Below, piece by piece: positions 1 to 7,900 of a stretch of 15,589 bases of DNA; the first letter of the stretch is position 1; each line of letters starts with the position of its first letter. The stretch spans positions 1 to 15,589 of the forward strand of contig JAJQFK010000043.1 in assembly GCA_021201175.1 (NCBI GenBank), read 5' to 3'. The position numbers were made by a program, and so were the translations under genes. Below the pieces are notes generated by a model, which saw nothing but the letters and a program-made list of their open reading frames with translations, searched no databases and was not told the origin of the DNA. The DNA comes from Candidatus Gastranaerophilales bacterium (GTDB lineage: Bacteria > Cyanobacteriota > Vampirovibrionia > Gastranaerophilales > Gastranaerophilaceae).

Positions 1-9
1 AATCCTAAA

Positions 10-17
10 GGGGGGGG
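10..17. repeat. Homopolymeric run of eight G upstream of the first gene
   Basis: Eight consecutive G lie 44 bases before the start codon at 62. In such an AT-rich background this is unlikely by chance and it mirrors the longer G-run at 4885-4894. A poor -10-like TATAGA at 28-33 follows it. G-runs in such positions are known phase-variation tracts in Neisseria, Campylobacter and Chlamydia pmp genes; whether this one varies cannot be seen from one sequence. The gene's full upstream region is cut by the window edge. Confidence 0.6.
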
Positions 18-61
18 TAAATGCCGATATAGAACATGTTACAAAAAAAGGAGAACAAATT

Positions 62-322
62 ATGACAGACATTTCAAGTTTAGGTGCAGTAGGTAAAATC
101 GCAGAAAACGCACAAAGCGTTATGGCTGATGATACAAAAACAGCAGGTGAAAAAATATCAGTATTCGCTGATGCGATGGGAGATGCACTTGAAGATACGC
201 TTAGTTTGCCTGCTAAAGCAGTAGACGCCGTTATTGATACAGCAGGTGCAGTAGCCGGAAAAGTTGTAGATGGAGTTACAGGTCTTGCTGAAAAAATTGG
301 TAAGCTGGATGAACAAAGCTAG
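62..322 (+). CDS. Small Ala-rich helical protein of unknown function
   Basis: This 86-residue protein has no family that I recognise. It is rich in Ala, Asp, Lys, Gly and Val, with no Cys, Trp, His or Tyr. It has no signal peptide or clear membrane segment, but shows several heptad-like stretches such as the one around residues 45-82 (AKAVDAVIDTAGAVAGKVVD) that would form amphipathic helices, so a small soluble or membrane-surface helical protein is likely. The start is supported by AAAGGAGA at 47-54, eight bases before ATG. It is a single-gene unit: a G8 run lies upstream and a strong terminator follows 40 bases after the stop. Its codon use and composition look like a real, probably well-expressed gene. 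Function is not assigned. Confidence 0.75.
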   Translation: MTDISSLGAVGKIAENAQSVMADDTKTAGEKISVFADAMGDALEDTLSLPAKAVDAVIDTAGAVAGKVVDGVTGLAEKIGKLDEQS

Positions 323-361
323 TTTAGTAATTCAACTAATCAAAATCCGGTTTTATTATTT

Positions 362-402
362 GAGTCTGCGGAAAAATTATCAGTTTTCCGCAGATTCTAT
401 TT
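362..402 (+). terminator. Rho-independent terminator after the small gene
   Basis: The arm at 362-375 pairs with 384-397 (14 pairs including one G-T pair; the core TCTGCGGAAAA/TTTTCCGCAGA is perfect) around an 8-base loop, and is followed by a T-rich tail TTCTATTTTT. It isolates the small gene from prs. Confidence 0.92.
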
Positions 403-442
403 TTAAAATCGGACATTTTTTGTTAAACAAATGAAATATTTC

Positions 443-471
443 TTGGTACGGGTTTGTACAAAAAATATATT
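443..471 (+). promoter_or_regulatory. Candidate sigma-70 promoter of prs
   Basis: A -35-like TTGGTA (443-448) and a -10-like TATATT (466-471, 5 of 6 consensus) are separated by 17 bases. It is the best pair in the gap between the terminator and the prs ribosome site, giving a leader of about 50 bases. A CATAAT at 472-477 is an alternative -10 without a good -35. Confidence 0.45.
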
Positions 472-514
472 CATAATATCATGGGTGTAGTCGGAGTTAA
501 GAATTTTTTTAACG

Positions 515-521
515 AAGGAGG
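515..521 (+). promoter_or_regulatory. Strong Shine-Dalgarno site that sets the prs start
   Basis: AAGGAGG at 515-521 is eight bases from ATG 530 but only two from the in-frame TTG at 524, so 530 is the start. A weak five-pair hairpin (496-500 with 509-513) sits just upstream. Confidence 0.85.
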
Positions 522-529
522 AATTGAAT

Positions 530-1903
530 ATGCTAATTTCGCCGATTGGAAGTTCAAGTTTTAATCCGTTACCGCACGTTAAGTTTGCGCATAGCCGGTG
601 TAAAACGGAGTTTGCTCAGCAGTCTTTCAGTAATAAGCCATCATGTAATCTTATCGGACAATATTGTTATCCAAAGATAAACTATAGAAAATATGATAAT
701 CTAAAACAATCCGCACAATTAAAAGAAGCAGCGGATTGTTTTTCATTTGGGGCACATAATCTAGTGTCGCCCACATTTTTCGATGACTTTCTTGAAATCC
801 CTTTGCGCTCACAGAGTAGCGCCTCCGGAGCTTTGCTCCTGCCGGCTTCTTCTGTTCGCTTACCGGCTTTCAGCCGTCCGGAATTCCGCTCCTCGTCACC
901 GAAAAATTGGGGCTCACCTTTTCAAGGTGCCACTCAAAAATTTCGCTCGCGTTCCTTATCGCGAAATTTTCTCGGACAAAGTAAGAATCTTGAGGATAAA
1001 ATAAGTATAATCCCATCGATATATCAAACAGGACTGGAACAAAATATAGAAAGCAATCTGGGGGTAAAGCCCGCGCAAACGGAAATAAAAAAATTTAAAA
1101 ACGGAGAAACGTATATAAATATAGAAGAAGATGTAAGAGGAAAAGATGTTTATTTAATGCCGGCGGGCGGAGAAAATGTTAATGATAATCTAATGGAAAC
1201 ATATTTAAAGGCAGATGCCGCCAAAAGAGCCGGTGCGCAAAAGGTTGTAGCAATAATGCCGAATTTTGACTATGCCAGACAAGAGAGAAGGGTTAAAGCA
1301 GGAGAACCTATATCGGCAAAATTAAATATGGATTTATTAAAAACTTCCGGTGTGGACGAAGTTATTACAACAGACTTACATGCTCAAGCGATTGAAGGGT
1401 TTGCTTCCAATGATTTTAAAATAACCCAGCTGGAATCCTTGCCGGTAATGAAGGAATATATAAAAAATAAGAACATACCTGATTTAATAGTAGTTTCTCC
1501 TGATTTAGGCGGAACAAAAAGGGCAGAAAATCTTGCCGCTGAACTAAATTGTGAAAAGGCAATAATTCACAAACACAGATATAAACACAATGAAGCATGT
1601 GCTGAAAACATAATAGGCGATGTAAACGGCAAAAACTGTATAATTTATGATGATATTATAGATACGGCGGGAACTATATGCGCTGCTGCACAAATGCTAA
1701 AAGATTGCGGGGCGAAAGATATTTATGTATGTGCCTCGCACGGGCTTTTCAACGGCAGTGCACAAGAAAGACTTCAAAATGCTCCTATAAAAGAAGTTAT
1801 AGTTACAAACAGTGTGCAGCCAAAATCAAATCCGATTGATAAAATAAAACAAGTTGACATCTCGGCGCAAATTTCTGACACAATTAGAAAAATATCATCA
1901 TAA
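530..1903 (+). CDS. prs: Ribose-phosphate pyrophosphokinase (PRPP synthetase) with a long N-terminal extension
   Basis: This enzyme makes PRPP from ribose 5-phosphate and ATP for nucleotide, His and Trp synthesis. The catalytic core begins near residue 158 and shows KKFKNGETYINI, the ATP-binding YARQERR, DLHAQAIEGF, SPDLGGTKRA, the flexible-loop K-x-R in HKHRYKHN, and the PRPP loop DDIIDTAGT at residues 374-382. The core is about 300 residues, slightly short of the usual 310-320. In front are about 157 extra residues: an AT-rich leader (1 to about 78, ending in SFGA), then about residues 81-149 coded by a GC-rich palindrome-dense insert with Ser/Arg/Pro/Leu/Phe-rich, non-native-looking sequence. 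No ATG, GTG or TTG suits a start close to the core, so the extension must be translated if the enzyme is made. It is probably expressed alone or with the sugar kinase 63 bases downstream. The core assignment is firm; the role of the extension is unknown. Confidence 0.93.
   Translation: MLISPIGSSSFNPLPHVKFAHSRCKTEFAQQSFSNKPSCNLIGQYCYPKINYRKYDNLKQSAQLKEAADCFSFGAHNLVSPTFFDDFLEIPLRSQSSASGALLLPASSVRLPAFSRPEFRSSSPKNWGSPFQGATQKFRSRSLSRNFLGQSKNLEDKISIIPSIYQTGLEQNIESNLGVKPAQTEIKKFKNGETYINIEEDVRGKDVYLMPAGGENVNDNLMETYLKADAAKRAGAQKVVAIMPNFDYARQERRVKAGEPISAKLNMDLLKTSGVDEVITTDLHAQAIEGFASNDFKITQLESLPVMKEYIKNKNIPDLIVVSPDLGGTKRAENLAAELNCEKAIIHKHRYKHNEACAENIIGDVNGKNCIIYDDIIDTAGTICAAAQMLKDCGAKDIYVCASHGLFNGSAQERLQNAPIKEVIVTNSVQPKSNPIDKIKQVDISAQISDTIRKISS
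703..743 (+). other. Terminator-like hairpin inside the prs leader coding sequence
   Basis: A perfect 12-base inverted repeat (703-714 AAAACAATCCGC with 731-742 GCGGATTGTTTT), with a 16-base loop, runs directly into T5. It has the form of an intrinsic terminator but lies within the open frame at codons 58-72, about 290 bases before the enzyme core. It might attenuate transcription or simply be part of a repeat-derived leader. Confidence 0.55.
770..975. repeat. GC-rich palindromic element inserted in frame within prs
   Basis: Positions 781-960 are about 53% G+C, against about 25% in flanking lines. Several hairpins pack into about 200 bases: outer arms 770-787 and 895-912 match at 15 of 18 positions as an inverted repeat; GCGCT 805-809 pairs with 818-822; GCCGG 841-845 with 863-867; CGGAATTCCG at 879-888 is a perfect palindrome; CACCTT 915-920 pairs with AAGGTG 924-929; AAAATTTCGC 937-946 pairs with 961-970. 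The frame stays open across it. This resembles in-frame palindromic elements known from Rickettsia (RPEs), but I do not recognise the family. Exact borders are uncertain. Confidence 0.6.
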
Positions 1904-1966
1904 AATTATTGCTAACACATTTTTATGTTATTATTTTTGATATGAATGTATATATAAGGAGTTAAG

Positions 1967-2929
1967 ATGTCAATTATATCAAAAAAATACAGAATCGGAG
2001 TAGATGTTGGCGGTACGAATGTAAAAGTCGCACTGGTGGATAAATCAGGAAGTATTGCTTATTCGGATACAGTTCCCACACGTGCGGAAATGGGTTATGA
2101 GTATACTATTTCAAATATCATAACTGCAATTAGAAATTTAATGAAAGAATCTAAAGTAACAAAAGATTCAATAGACGGAATAGGTTTTGGATTTCCGGGG
2201 CAAATTGACTGTAATAACGGAGTTGTAAGATTAGCCCCGAATATCCCCGGCTGGGTAAATATTCCCATTGCAGATATTGTATCTAAGGAATTTGACATTC
2301 CTGTTAAGGTTGATAACGATGTACGATGTGCAGCGCTTGCGGAATTGAATTACGGTGCCGGCAGAGGCGCGCAAAACTTAATATGTATTACTGTAGGAAC
2401 CGGAATCGGTTCTGGATTAATTCTTAACGGAAAATTAGTAAGAGGCGCAAGTAATGCAGCGGGAGAGTTAGGGCATATAAAACTTCAAATGGAAAATGGT
2501 CCCATTTGCGGCTGCGGAGATAGAGGGTGCTTAGAAGCTTTTGCGTCCGGACCCGCTATAGTTGCAATGGCTGAAGAATATATCAAAGGGGGAAAATCCA
2601 CAAAATACAGAGAGCTTGCTAATCCTGATATTACACCTTATATTGTTGCGGAAGCAGCAAAACAAGGTGATGTGGTAGCAAAGAAAATTTTTGAAACCAT
2701 AGGGGTTTACATTGGTATAGGACTTGCAAGTATAGTAAATTTATTGAATCCTGAAAAAATTGTTATCGGCGGCGGTGTTGCTGATGCCGGAGATTTACTT
2801 TTCATGCCGATAAAAGAAACGTTAAAAAAACGTACTATGCCTATTCAGGGCGCGGCAGTTGAAGTTGTTCATGCCGAACTCGGTAATACAGCAGGTGTTA
2901 TCGGGGCAAGTTTGTTAATTGAAAATTAA
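1967..2929 (+). CDS. glk: ROK-family sugar kinase, probable glucokinase
   Basis: This cytosolic kinase of 320 residues is the usual ROK glucokinase length. It starts with the phosphate-binding loop IGVDVGGTNVKVALVD (about residues 11-26), has VDNDVRC with the likely catalytic Asp118, a second ATP motif ITVGTGIGSGLI, the ROK signature GASNAAGELGH ending in His170, and the zinc motif C181-G-C183-GDRG-C188-LE. It would phosphorylate glucose or a related hexose or N-acetylhexosamine; the exact sugar cannot be read from sequence. AAGGAG at 1956-1961 supports the start. No strong terminator separates it from prs 63 bases upstream, although TTGCTA-17-TATTTT (1909-1937) is a weak possible promoter. 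It leads a tight cluster with holA and holB. Confidence 0.92.
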   Translation: MSIISKKYRIGVDVGGTNVKVALVDKSGSIAYSDTVPTRAEMGYEYTISNIITAIRNLMKESKVTKDSIDGIGFGFPGQIDCNNGVVRLAPNIPGWVNIPIADIVSKEFDIPVKVDNDVRCAALAELNYGAGRGAQNLICITVGTGIGSGLILNGKLVRGASNAAGELGHIKLQMENGPICGCGDRGCLEAFASGPAIVAMAEEYIKGGKSTKYRELANPDITPYIVAEAAKQGDVVAKKIFETIGVYIGIGLASIVNLLNPEKIVIGGGVADAGDLLFMPIKETLKKRTMPIQGAAVEVVHAELGNTAGVIGASLLIEN

Positions 2930-2931
2930 TT

Positions 2932-3900
2932 ATGGCAATATTTTTATTTTACGGACAAGAAGAATTTTTAATTGAAAAAGAAATCAAGAAGCTGAAAAAC
3001 GAGCTTCTTGATGTTTCTTTTATTTCTATGGCATATAAAATTTTTGATAATCCGCCTTTTAATGTGTTAATAGAATGTGTACAATCCCCGCCTCTAATGT
3101 TTGGCAGTACTCTAAATATTATTAATATTGATAAATATTTAACCGGCAGTAAGATTTCAATTGATGATAAACAATTAGCCGTTTTAGATGATTCACTTTC
3201 CAATATTTCACCAATGGTCAATATTGTTTTTCTCTGCAAAATTCCAAGGAATGAAAATAAAAAACCTGATTCAAGAAAAAAATTATATAAAATACTTTCA
3301 AAATATTCTCAAGTGAGAGAATTTCCTCAATTTAGGACATATCAAAAGGAGCTTAACAGCCAAATAGCCGGCATGGCAAAAGAAAAAGGTTTGGTATTTA
3401 ATAATGAAAGTATAGCATTTTTTATAGAACAAATAGGTTCTAATCTAACTCTGATTGATTCTGAACTGGAGAAACTTAAAACGGCGGTTTATCCTGAAAA
3501 AAATATTAATAAAGAGTTGATAAAAAAATATTGTGTTTCGTCGGAAGATGTTTTTGTTCTTGCAGATTTAATTATCAGTGCAAATAAAAATGAAATACTA
3601 AAACAATATAATCTGTTAACGGAAAAACGGCACCCATTGGAGATATTTTCTGTATTACAGAGTAACATACAACGTTTTATTTTCATAAAAAATTATGAAA
3701 AAAGAATGACAGCTAAAGATATGGCATTAAAATTAAAACTGCACGAATATATAGTAATGAAAACAAAGGAAAAACTTAACAGAACTTCACTTGATAGATT
3801 AATAAAAATAAGAGAAAATTTAATAGAAGCAGAATATAAATTAAAAACAGGACAAACTTTAAATGGAGAAATGGTGCTTGAGTTAGCGCTTTTGTGTTAG
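2932..3900 (+). CDS. holA: DNA polymerase III subunit delta (clamp loader)
   Basis: The delta subunit opens the sliding clamp as part of the clamp-loader complex. The 322-residue length and the N-terminal IFLFYGQEEFLIEKEIKKL are typical of HolA. The domain I nucleotide-like fold is followed by FLCKIPRNENKKPDSRKKLYK (a clamp-loader region), the stretch FIEQIGSNLTLIDSELEKL, a DVFVLADLI segment and a C-terminal helical collar with the family-typical YKLKTGQ near the end. It follows the sugar kinase by two bases and precedes holB by three, with no evident Shine-Dalgarno site, so translation is probably coupled. A strong hairpin occupies codons 18-27. Sequence is diverged, as usual for HolA, but the neighbour holB strongly supports the call. 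Confidence 0.9.
   Translation: MAIFLFYGQEEFLIEKEIKKLKNELLDVSFISMAYKIFDNPPFNVLIECVQSPPLMFGSTLNIINIDKYLTGSKISIDDKQLAVLDDSLSNISPMVNIVFLCKIPRNENKKPDSRKKLYKILSKYSQVREFPQFRTYQKELNSQIAGMAKEKGLVFNNESIAFFIEQIGSNLTLIDSELEKLKTAVYPEKNINKELIKKYCVSSEDVFVLADLIISANKNEILKQYNLLTEKRHPLEIFSVLQSNIQRFIFIKNYEKRMTAKDMALKLKLHEYIVMKTKEKLNRTSLDRLIKIRENLIEAEYKLKTGQTLNGEMVLELALLC
2983..3012 (+). other. Perfect hairpin inside the 5' end of holA
   Basis: ATCAAGAAGCT (2983-2993) pairs perfectly with AGCTTCTTGAT (3002-3012) around an eight-base loop, followed by the T-rich GTTTCTTTTATTTC. It lies 51 bases inside holA. It could act as a weak attenuator or RNA-processing point between the sugar kinase and the clamp-loader genes, or be a coincidence of codons. 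Confidence 0.5.
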
Positions 3901-3903
3901 ATT

Positions 3904-4854
3904 ATGAATCAAATTCTTGAAAAAAAATACTCATATTTAAGCGGCTTTTTTGAAACTGCTATCCGTGAAAAAAGATTGTTTCATTCAATAATATTAACAG
4001 GAAGCAATGATATTATTAAATACGCAATTTCTATGGAGATTGCAAGATTACTTAATTGTATGCAAGACGGAAGCAGTAATTGTGATTGTCAAAATTGTAA
4101 ATGGATTAGGGAAAACAAACATCCTGCCGTCATGACTATTTCCAAAATAGATAATAAAAATGACTCCGGAAAAACAGTAATATCGGAAGAACAAATAAAT
4201 TCTGTACTGGATACATTAATTAATTCATCAGGTTATCATCGTGTATTTATATTTTGCGATGCGCAAATTAAAGAACTCACCAAGGAAGAATACGAAAATT
4301 ACGACGAATTTAAGCAAACAGGTTATAATTTACCTCAAACCGGTGATGAAAATAAACTCTGGTATCCTTCGGGGCTGAATTTAAACTGTTTTTCAACCGT
4401 AGCGGCTAACGCAATGTTAAAATCCATAGAAGAACCGGCGTCAAATATAACCTTTATATTTTTAGCAAGCAATAAAGATGACATTTTACAAACAATAGTT
4501 TCGCGTTCGCAGGTATTTTATGTTCCTGATTCAAAAATAACAATTTATAATACTGATTTTATCAATAACTATTTTGCAGACTATCCGGATTTCCGTCCTG
4601 AAAATGCCTTAGATTTTGCTAATAAACTCTATTTTTACCAAACAGAAAATAATTTAGACCCTAAATATATTTTAGATTGTATCCAATATTATATTACACA
4701 GATAATAAAATCTAATTCAAACAACAGAATTTTATTAAGTTTAGCCTATAAAGATATTAATAAAATAGAAGATTGTAAAAGAAGGATTATTTCTTATATA
4801 AAAGAACAAACAGTTTATGAAACTCTCGCCTTTTATTTTGCAAAACGCGTTTAA
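3904..4854 (+). CDS. holB: DNA polymerase III subunit delta' (clamp loader)
   Basis: The delta' subunit is the rigid, non-ATP-hydrolysing partner of delta and tau/gamma in the clamp loader. At 316 residues it is a normal size. The P-loop position reads LTGSNDIIKYAIS and lacks the GKT of an active Walker A, as expected for delta'. A zinc-module-like cluster follows: Cys52, Cys60, Cys62, Cys65. The strong signature AANAMLKSIEEPASNITFIF precedes SNKDDILQTIVSRSQ, where the usual SRC arginine-finger motif is SRS (residues 200-202), keeping the Arg. It follows holA by three bases and ends the cluster; no convincing terminator follows. Assignment rests on the ML-x-x-EEP motif and adjacency to holA. 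Confidence 0.9.
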   Translation: MNQILEKKYSYLSGFFETAIREKRLFHSIILTGSNDIIKYAISMEIARLLNCMQDGSSNCDCQNCKWIRENKHPAVMTISKIDNKNDSGKTVISEEQINSVLDTLINSSGYHRVFIFCDAQIKELTKEEYENYDEFKQTGYNLPQTGDENKLWYPSGLNLNCFSTVAANAMLKSIEEPASNITFIFLASNKDDILQTIVSRSQVFYVPDSKITIYNTDFINNYFADYPDFRPENALDFANKLYFYQTENNLDPKYILDCIQYYITQIIKSNSNNRILLSLAYKDINKIEDCKRRIISYIKEQTVYETLAFYFAKRV

Positions 4855-4877
4855 TTTGTAAAGAATAAATTTTACTA

Positions 4878-4907
4878 TTGCGTCGGGGGGGGGGATTTTG
4901 GTAAGAT
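4878..4907 (+). promoter_or_regulatory. Possible promoter of the autotransporter gene with a G-run in the spacer
   Basis: A weak -35-like TTGCGT (4878-4883) and a -10-like TAAGAT (4902-4907) are 18 bases apart, and the spacer contains ten consecutive G (4885-4894). Another -10 candidate, TTAAAT (4917-4922), would put the G-run at or just upstream of its -35. In either reading a change in G number would alter promoter geometry, as in Neisseria porA and opc. The promoter elements themselves are weak matches. Confidence 0.35.
4885..4894. repeat. Homopolymeric run of ten G upstream of the surface protein gene
   Basis: Ten G in a row stand 58 bases before the start codon of the autotransporter. 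It is the longest G or C homopolymer I see in the window. Its position in front of a surface-exposed protein is the classic setting of a slipped-strand phase-variation tract. Confidence 0.8.
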
Positions 4908-4952
4908 GAAATAGTGTTAAATATGAGCAGCGGTGAGTAGTGGAAAGTTTTT

Positions 4953-7900
4953 ATGAAAATAAATAAGTTGTTGGCTACAGTGTTAGTTGTATCATCCTTT
5001 GTTTGTTCTTGTTCGGAGAAAGCAAAAGCCAGTCAGGTAACTGTTTCGCAAGGCGAATCTACAGAACTTAGTTCACAAGAGTATAAAAATATAACAGATG
5101 ATAGCGGTAATGGGGCAGTAATAAGTAATAGCGGAACTTTAAAGATTTTATCATCAACTTTTAGTTCTAATCAAGTAACTTCTACAGCAGAATACCAGGG
5201 TTTTGGAGGAGCAATAATAAATTTTGGGAATTTAACACTGGATGATGTTACTTTTACCGGTAATACTGCTTATAGATCCGGCGGAGCAATAGAAACAGAA
5301 CAAGCTAATGTTACAATTACCTCCGGTAAATTTGAGAATAATACGGCAACAAACAGTATTGGCGGGGCTATTAACCAATACATGGGAACTCTTAATGTAT
5401 CAAACACTGAATTTACTTCAAACAAAGCAACAAATGGTTCCGGCGGAGCAATTTTAAGTTGTTTAGGTACATTTACATCATCGGGAAATACATATACTTC
5501 AAATGAAGCTATATGGGGCGGAGCTATTTATAATGAAAATACAAGTACCAAAATAACTGGAGATACATATACTTCAAATCAAGCTGAATACGGCGGGGCT
5601 ATTTATAATGATTCAAACTCAACATTAAAAATTTCATCAACAACTTTCACTTACAATAAAGCAGAAATACAAAACAATGGTTGGGGCGGAGCAATAATAA
5701 ATTTGGGGGATTTAACATTAGATAATGTTACTTTTGACACTAATACCGCTTATTATTCCGGCGGGGCGCTAGAAACAGAACAAGCTGATGTTACAATTAC
5801 TTCCGGTAAATTTTATAATAATATAGCAACAAAAGCTTCTGGTGGTGCTATTTTCAATTGGGAAGGCAATCTTAATATATCAGGTACGGAATTTGATTCA
5901 AACAAAGCGGAAAATGATTCCGGCGGTGCGATTTTGAACTATAACGGTACATTAACTTCATCGGGGAATACTTATACTTCCAATAAAGCTAATTGGGGCG
6001 GAGCTATTTATAACGAATATAATGCTAATACTCAAATAAGCAATGATTCATTTACTGGTAATACTGCTTCATACGGCGGGGCTGTTCATAATGATTCATC
6101 AACATTAAATATCAGTAACGGAAGCACTTTTACTTCAAATATTTCAACTAATGCCGGCGGTGCAATTTATAATAATATTGGCTCTCTTACAATTTCTGAT
6201 ACACAATTTAAAGAGAATCAATCTGTATGGGGCGGTGCAATTTACGATGTTAAAGGTACTACTGTGATTAAAAACAGCATTTTTACTTCAAATAAAGCTG
6301 TTTCAGATGTTTCCAATACAGCGGTTGGCGGTGCAATATGTATAAATATAGATGCAAATCATGAGGGTTCGGTAAGTATATATAATTCTGAATTTACCGA
6401 AAATACAGCAGATGCGGGTGCAGGTGCTATCGCCAATTATGGTGTTTTAAATTTGTATAACAGCACATTTACCTCAAACAGTTCAAGTTATACCGGCACT
6501 AATGTTGATACCGGCGGCGGTGCCCTGTTTTTAGGTGCTGATAGTGTTACATATATTTCTAATACGACGTTTAATAAAAATACTTCGGGGTCATATGGTG
6601 GTGTTATATCAACGAGAACCGGCAACGCCAGCGGAAACAATAGCGACGCGAAATTGGATATATTAAACTCAACCTTTACAAATAATACAGCAGTCCAAAA
6701 TGGCGGTGCAATATATAATACTTTCTATGGCAGTACATTGCACGATGGTTATGTAACAGTATCAGGCTCAACATTTACAAATAACTCTGCTGCGTCCGGA
6801 GGTGCGATATACAATTCAGAAGTAGCTGATTTAGCAGGTAACTACGCTAAAATCTATATAGACAGTTCTACATTCACCTCAAACAAAGCCACATCGGGAA
6901 ACGGCGGTGCGTTCTATAACAGTGCAAATACAACAGCAGTTATAAACAATTCCTCATTTTATTCAAACAGTGCCACCGGAAACGGCGGAGCAATATATAC
7001 AGCTGCTGATTTAACAATAAATTCAACAAATGGTTATCAGACTGTATTTTCAGGTAATTCGGCTGCCTCCGGCAATGCAATATATGTAGATAACAGTGAA
7101 GCTAATATTAATTTTAATTTATTTGGAAGTTCAAGTGTCCTTCTTGAAGATGATATAAACGGATTAACAGGCTATAATGTTAACATTTCAGGCGACAGCA
7201 CAAGTACAACCTTTTATTTATACAATGACATCAGTGAGGCTGATGTTACAATCGGAAATACAACTTTAAATACGCTAAACAGCGAAGTTCATACTTATGA
7301 TTTTAATAGTTTTACACTGGCAAGCAGTATTAATATGGCAGTAGATGTTGACCTTGCAAGTGAAACTATGGACAAATTAACGGCAGATAGCTACGGTTCT
7401 CATTCCGGTACTCTGACAGTGTCATCGATGAATGCATTATCCGATACGACAAAAGATTCTGTAGCAATATACTTTGCGCAGAATGGGCTTAAAGGTAATG
7501 TAGCAAACGGGGTATCAAGTTTATATGCTCCTATTTATAAATATACAGTGTCTTATGAACAAAGAGATGACGGAGGATATTTTGTCTTTTCAAAAGACGG
7601 TTATAACCCTTCCGTTCTTGCAAGTTCTGTAGCTGCACAATTAGGCGGATATTTAACCCAGTTAAATTCGTATGATGAAGCTTTCAGAAATATGGATATG
7701 TATATGCTGATGACCAAGAAACAAAGACAGGCATTAAAAATGCAAAATAAATATGCCGCAGCAGATTCAAGCCTTGTATTCAGCCCGTTAAGCACTCCTT
7801 ATACAGATAAAGCCGGTTGGATAAGACCATATACAACTTTTGAAAGTGTAGGATTAAAAAATGGACCGGACGTTTCAAACGTAGCATACGGGATGTACGG

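Noticed and set aside
524..529. TTG at 524 as the start of prs
   Set aside because: It is only two bases from the Shine-Dalgarno site; ATG 530 has ideal spacing of eight bases.
783..1004. Alternative 73-codon frame over the GC-rich part of prs
   Set aside because: It arises because the insert has few stop codons in any frame; there is no ribosome site and no family resemblance.
1913..1937. Terminator between prs and the sugar kinase
   Set aside because: TAACA/TGTTA forms only five AT-rich pairs; the following T-rich stretch is common in this composition.
4855..4884. Terminator after holB
   Set aside because: Only a five-pair AT-rich stem (4858-4862 with 4871-4875) is present, too weak to call.
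5200..7080. CRISPR-like regular repeats
   Set aside because: The repeats are protein-coding beta-helix coils with varying spacing and no identical direct repeats with unique spacers.
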